Shown here: positions 3,238-5,540 of the stretch, piece by piece
Numbering within the stretch: position 1 is the first letter of the stretch
How the letters are laid out: the number at the start of each line of letters is the position of its first letter
Assembly: GCA_016763915.1 (NCBI GenBank)
Contig: JAESSX010000018.1
Location: 1-5,540 of the forward strand
DNA length: 5,540 bases
Direction of reading: 5' to 3'
Source: Rhodospirillales bacterium
GTDB lineage: Bacteria; Pseudomonadota; Alphaproteobacteria; Rhodospirillales_A; Casp-alpha2
Made by a program: the position numbers and the translations under genes
Notes under the pieces: model-generated
What the model saw: only the letters and a program-made list of their open reading frames with translations
Told to the model about the DNA's origin: nothing
The model's database searches: none

Positions 3238-5540
3238 ATGAGAATCAAGCGCCTGAACACAAAACCAAACGAATCTCCGTACGATTCCATAAAATTCCGC
3301 ACGGTATCCAGCGAAATCAGGAATCCGGACGGGTCCATCGTCTTCCAGCTTGACGATATGGACGTCCCTGCTGACTGGACGCAGGTCGCCTGCGATGTCC
3401 TTGCGCAGAAATATTTCCGTAAAGCCGGGGTTCCCGGCCGGCTCAAGAAATTCGAGGAAAACGATGTTCCCAGCTGGCTGTGGCGCAGCGTTCCCGACAA
3501 CGAGGCCCTGGCCGAACTGTCGGCTGAACACCACACAACCGGTGAAATCAGCGCCCGCCAGGTTTTCGACCGGCTGGCCGGCACCTGGACCTATTGGGGC
3601 TGGAAAGGCGGCTACTTCGATGCGGAAGAAGACGCCCGCGCCTACATGGATGAAATGCGCTACATGCTGGCGACCCAGGTCGGCGCGCCCAATTCGCCGC
3701 AATGGTTCAACACCGGATTGTATTGGGCCTACGGCATTGACGGGCCGGCCCAGGGTCACTCTTACGTGGATTACAAGACCGGCGAACTGGTTCAGTCGCA
3801 CTCGGCCTATGAACGCCCGCAGCCCCATGCCTGCTTTATCCAGGGCATCGCCGATGACCTGGTCAACGAAGGCGGCATCATGGATCTTTGGGTCCGCGAA
3901 GCCCGTCTGTTCAAGTACGGCTCCGGCACCGGCACCAATTTCTCGTCGTTGCGCTCCGGCGAAGAAGGCCTGTCCGGAGGCGGTCGTTCGTCCGGGTTGA
4001 TGAGCTTCCTTAAAATCGGCGACCGCGCCGCCGGCGCCATCAAGTCCGGCGGCACCACGCGCCGCGCCGCCAAGATGGTGATCGTCGATATCGACCATCC
4101 CGACATCGAACAGTTCATCTCCTGGAAAGAGCAGGAAGAACAGAAGGTCGCCGCCCTGGTCGCCGGCTCACGGCTGTCCAGCCTGCACCTCAACAAAGTC
4201 ATCAAGGCCTGCTATGAAGTCATCGAGGGTTTGCAGGACGATGACCGCTTCGATGCGAAAAAGAACCCGGCCCTGAAAAAAGCCGTCATCGGCAGCCGCA
4301 AGGCCATGATCCCGGATAACTGCATACAACGGGTGATACAGTTCGCCCGCCAGGGATACACCGAAATCAATTTTCCCGAATACGACACGGATTGGGATTC
4401 CGAAGCCTATCTCACCGTTTCCGGGCAGAATTCCAACAACTCGGTCCGCGTCTCCGACGACTTTATCAAAGCCGTTCTCGATGACGGCGAATGGGACCTG
4501 ATCCGGCGCACCGACGGCAAGGTTGCGCGCAAGGTCCGGGCGCGCGACCTGTGGGAGCAGATCGGCCAGTCGGCCTGGGCCTCGGCGGATCCGGGCCTGC
4601 AGTTCGACACCACGATCAACGATTGGCACACGTGCCCCGAAAGCGGGCGCATCAACGCGTCGAACCCGTGTTCCGAATACATGTTCCTGGACGACACCGC
4701 CTGCAATCTGGCGTCCCTGAACCTGATGGCGTTCGCCGGCGAGGATCACGCCTTCAACGTGCCCGCCTTTGAACACGCCGTGCGTTTGTGGACCATTACG
4801 CTGGAAATTTCGGTGATGATGGCGCAATTCCCGTCCGACATCATCGCCAAGCTGAGCTACGAATTCCGCACGCTGGGACTGGGCTTCGCCAACATCGGCG
4901 GTTACCTGATGGCCGCGGGCATTCCCTATGATTCCAAGGAAAGCCGCGCCATCTGCGCCGCCATTTCGTCGCTGATGACCGGCGCCGCCTACGCCACCTC
5001 GGCGGAGATGGCCGCCGAGATGGGGGCGTTTCCCCATTACGACGAAAACCGCGGCTCCATGCTGCGGGTCATCCGCAACCACCGCCGCGCCGCCCAGGGC
5101 GCCGAAGCCGGCTATGAGGATTTGTCGGTTACCCCGGTGGCGATGATCGGAGAAGAAAACCCCGACGCGCCGTTGGCCCGCGCCGCGGCCGAAGTCTGGG
5201 ATCATGCCCTCGAGATGGGCGAGACCCACGGTTACCGCAACGCGCAGGTTTCGGTGATCGCGCCGACCGGCACCATCGGGCTGGTCATGGACTGCGACGC
5301 CACAGGCATCGAGCCCGATTTCGCCCTCGTCAAGTTCAAGAAACTGGCCGGCGGCGGCTATTTCAAGATCATCAACCGCTCGGTTCCCTCAGCTCTGGAA
5401 GGGTTGGGATATTCCAGCGCGCATATCGAAGAGATCGTGTCCTATGCAGTGGGCCATGGCTCAATGGGCAATGCGCCGGGCATCAACCACACCACGCTGA
5501 GCGCACGCAAATTTGGTCCGAACGAACTGGCCAAGGTCGA
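3238..5540 (+). CDS. nrdJ: Adenosylcobalamin-dependent (class II) ribonucleotide reductase, N-terminal 767 residues (3' end outside window)
   Basis: The enzyme reduces ribonucleotides to deoxyribonucleotides using a radical made from coenzyme B12, with or without oxygen. The frame is open from ATG 3238 to the window end. The active-site set is complete. Cys199 in PHACF and Cys489 in TACNLASLNL form the expected redox pair. N476-P-C478-S-E480 carries the thiyl-radical Cys478 with its Asn and Glu; Cys478 and Cys489 are 11 apart, as C322/C333 are in the Thermotoga enzyme. Also seen are GSGTGTNFSSLR (228-239), the phosphate-binding APTGTIGL (675-682) and MDCDATGIEPDF (684-695). Sequence style and length fit the large proteobacterial NrdJ of about 1,200 residues, so the remaining third, with the C-terminal cysteine region, lies outside. 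No intein interrupts the visible part. It is transcribed away from NDUFA12; candidate NrdR boxes lie about 200-250 bp upstream. Confidence 0.97.
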   Translation, partial: MRIKRLNTKPNESPYDSIKFRTVSSEIRNPDGSIVFQLDDMDVPADWTQVACDVLAQKYFRKAGVPGRLKKFEENDVPSWLWRSVPDNEALAELSAEHHTTGEISARQVFDRLAGTWTYWGWKGGYFDAEEDARAYMDEMRYMLATQVGAPNSPQWFNTGLYWAYGIDGPAQGHSYVDYKTGELVQSHSAYERPQPHACFIQGIADDLVNEGGIMDLWVREARLFKYGSGTGTNFSSLRSGEEGLSGGGRSSGLMSFLKIGDRAAGAIKSGGTTRRAAKMVIVDIDHPDIEQFISWKEQEEQKVAALVAGSRLSSLHLNKVIKACYEVIEGLQDDDRFDAKKNPALKKAVIGSRKAMIPDNCIQRVIQFARQGYTEINFPEYDTDWDSEAYLTVSGQNSNNSVRVSDDFIKAVLDDGEWDLIRRTDGKVARKVRARDLWEQIGQSAWASADPGLQFDTTINDWHTCPESGRINASNPCSEYMFLDDTACNLASLNLMAFAGEDHAFNVPAFEHAVRLWTITLEISVMMAQFPSDIIAKLSYEFRTLGLGFANIGGYLMAAGIPYDSKESRAICAAISSLMTGAAYATSAEMAAEMGAFPHYDENRGSMLRVIRNHRRAAQGAEAGYEDLSVTPVAMIGEENPDAPLARAAAEVWDHALEMGETHGYRNAQVSVIAPTGTIGLVMDCDATGIEPDFALVKFKKLAGGGYFKIINRSVPSALEGLGYSSAHIEEIVSYAVGHGSMGNAPGINHTTLSARKFGPNELAKV

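Noticed and set aside
3205..4098. 297-codon minus-strand frame across the start of nrdJ
   Set aside because: Antisense shadow of nrdJ; low-complexity composition and no recognisable domain.
4168..5229. Long open frame (353 codons) on the minus strand inside nrdJ
   Set aside because: It is opposite the conserved NrdJ catalytic region, is rich in Gly, Val, Arg and His as expected for antisense of GC-rich DNA, and resembles no family.

Overview
The window reads as ordinary chromosomal DNA from an alphaproteobacterium, probably near Rhodospirillales. The support is the gene content: an NDUFA12-type accessory subunit of respiratory complex I (a mitochondrial/alphaproteobacterial trait), a stand-alone mlaD next to a DUF2155 gene, an alphaproteobacterial-type aat directly behind accC, and a large B12-dependent ribonucleotide reductase. 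Coding DNA is GC-rich. I see no insertion sequence, phage gene, CRISPR array, tRNA or rRNA.

Layout. (a) 1-1615, plus strand: the 3' two thirds of accC (biotin carboxylase), then 15 nt later aat (leucyl/phenylalanyl-tRNA-protein transferase), apparently one transcript. (b) 1516-2790, minus strand: an operon transcribed leftwards, NDUFA12 -> mlaD -> DUF2155 protein. mlaD and the DUF2155 gene overlap by 8 nt. The end of the DUF2155 gene overlaps the end of aat by 100 nt tail to tail, so the two operons converge with no space between them. (c) 2791-3237: a 447-nt divergent intergenic region, the only sizeable non-coding stretch. Its middle is very AT-rich. It holds two good NrdR-box-like sites 32 bp apart, a third weaker copy 74 bp further on, candidate promoters, and a 3' part that looks like a structured mRNA leader (GNRA-capped hairpin with a competing terminator-like stem). 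(d) 3238-5540, plus strand: nrdJ, running off the right edge after 767 codons.

Functions. accC supplies malonyl-CoA for fatty acid synthesis. aat tags proteins for the N-end degradation pathway. The leftward operon encodes three envelope-related products: one subunit at the inner-membrane complex I, one lipid-transport MCE protein and one secreted protein of unknown function. nrdJ makes deoxyribonucleotides without needing oxygen, and its upstream region suggests control by the deoxynucleotide-sensing repressor NrdR, possibly with a second RNA-level control.

The genes are all recognisable families. The part most worth attention is the nrdJ upstream region. I found no evidence of an undescribed multi-gene system.
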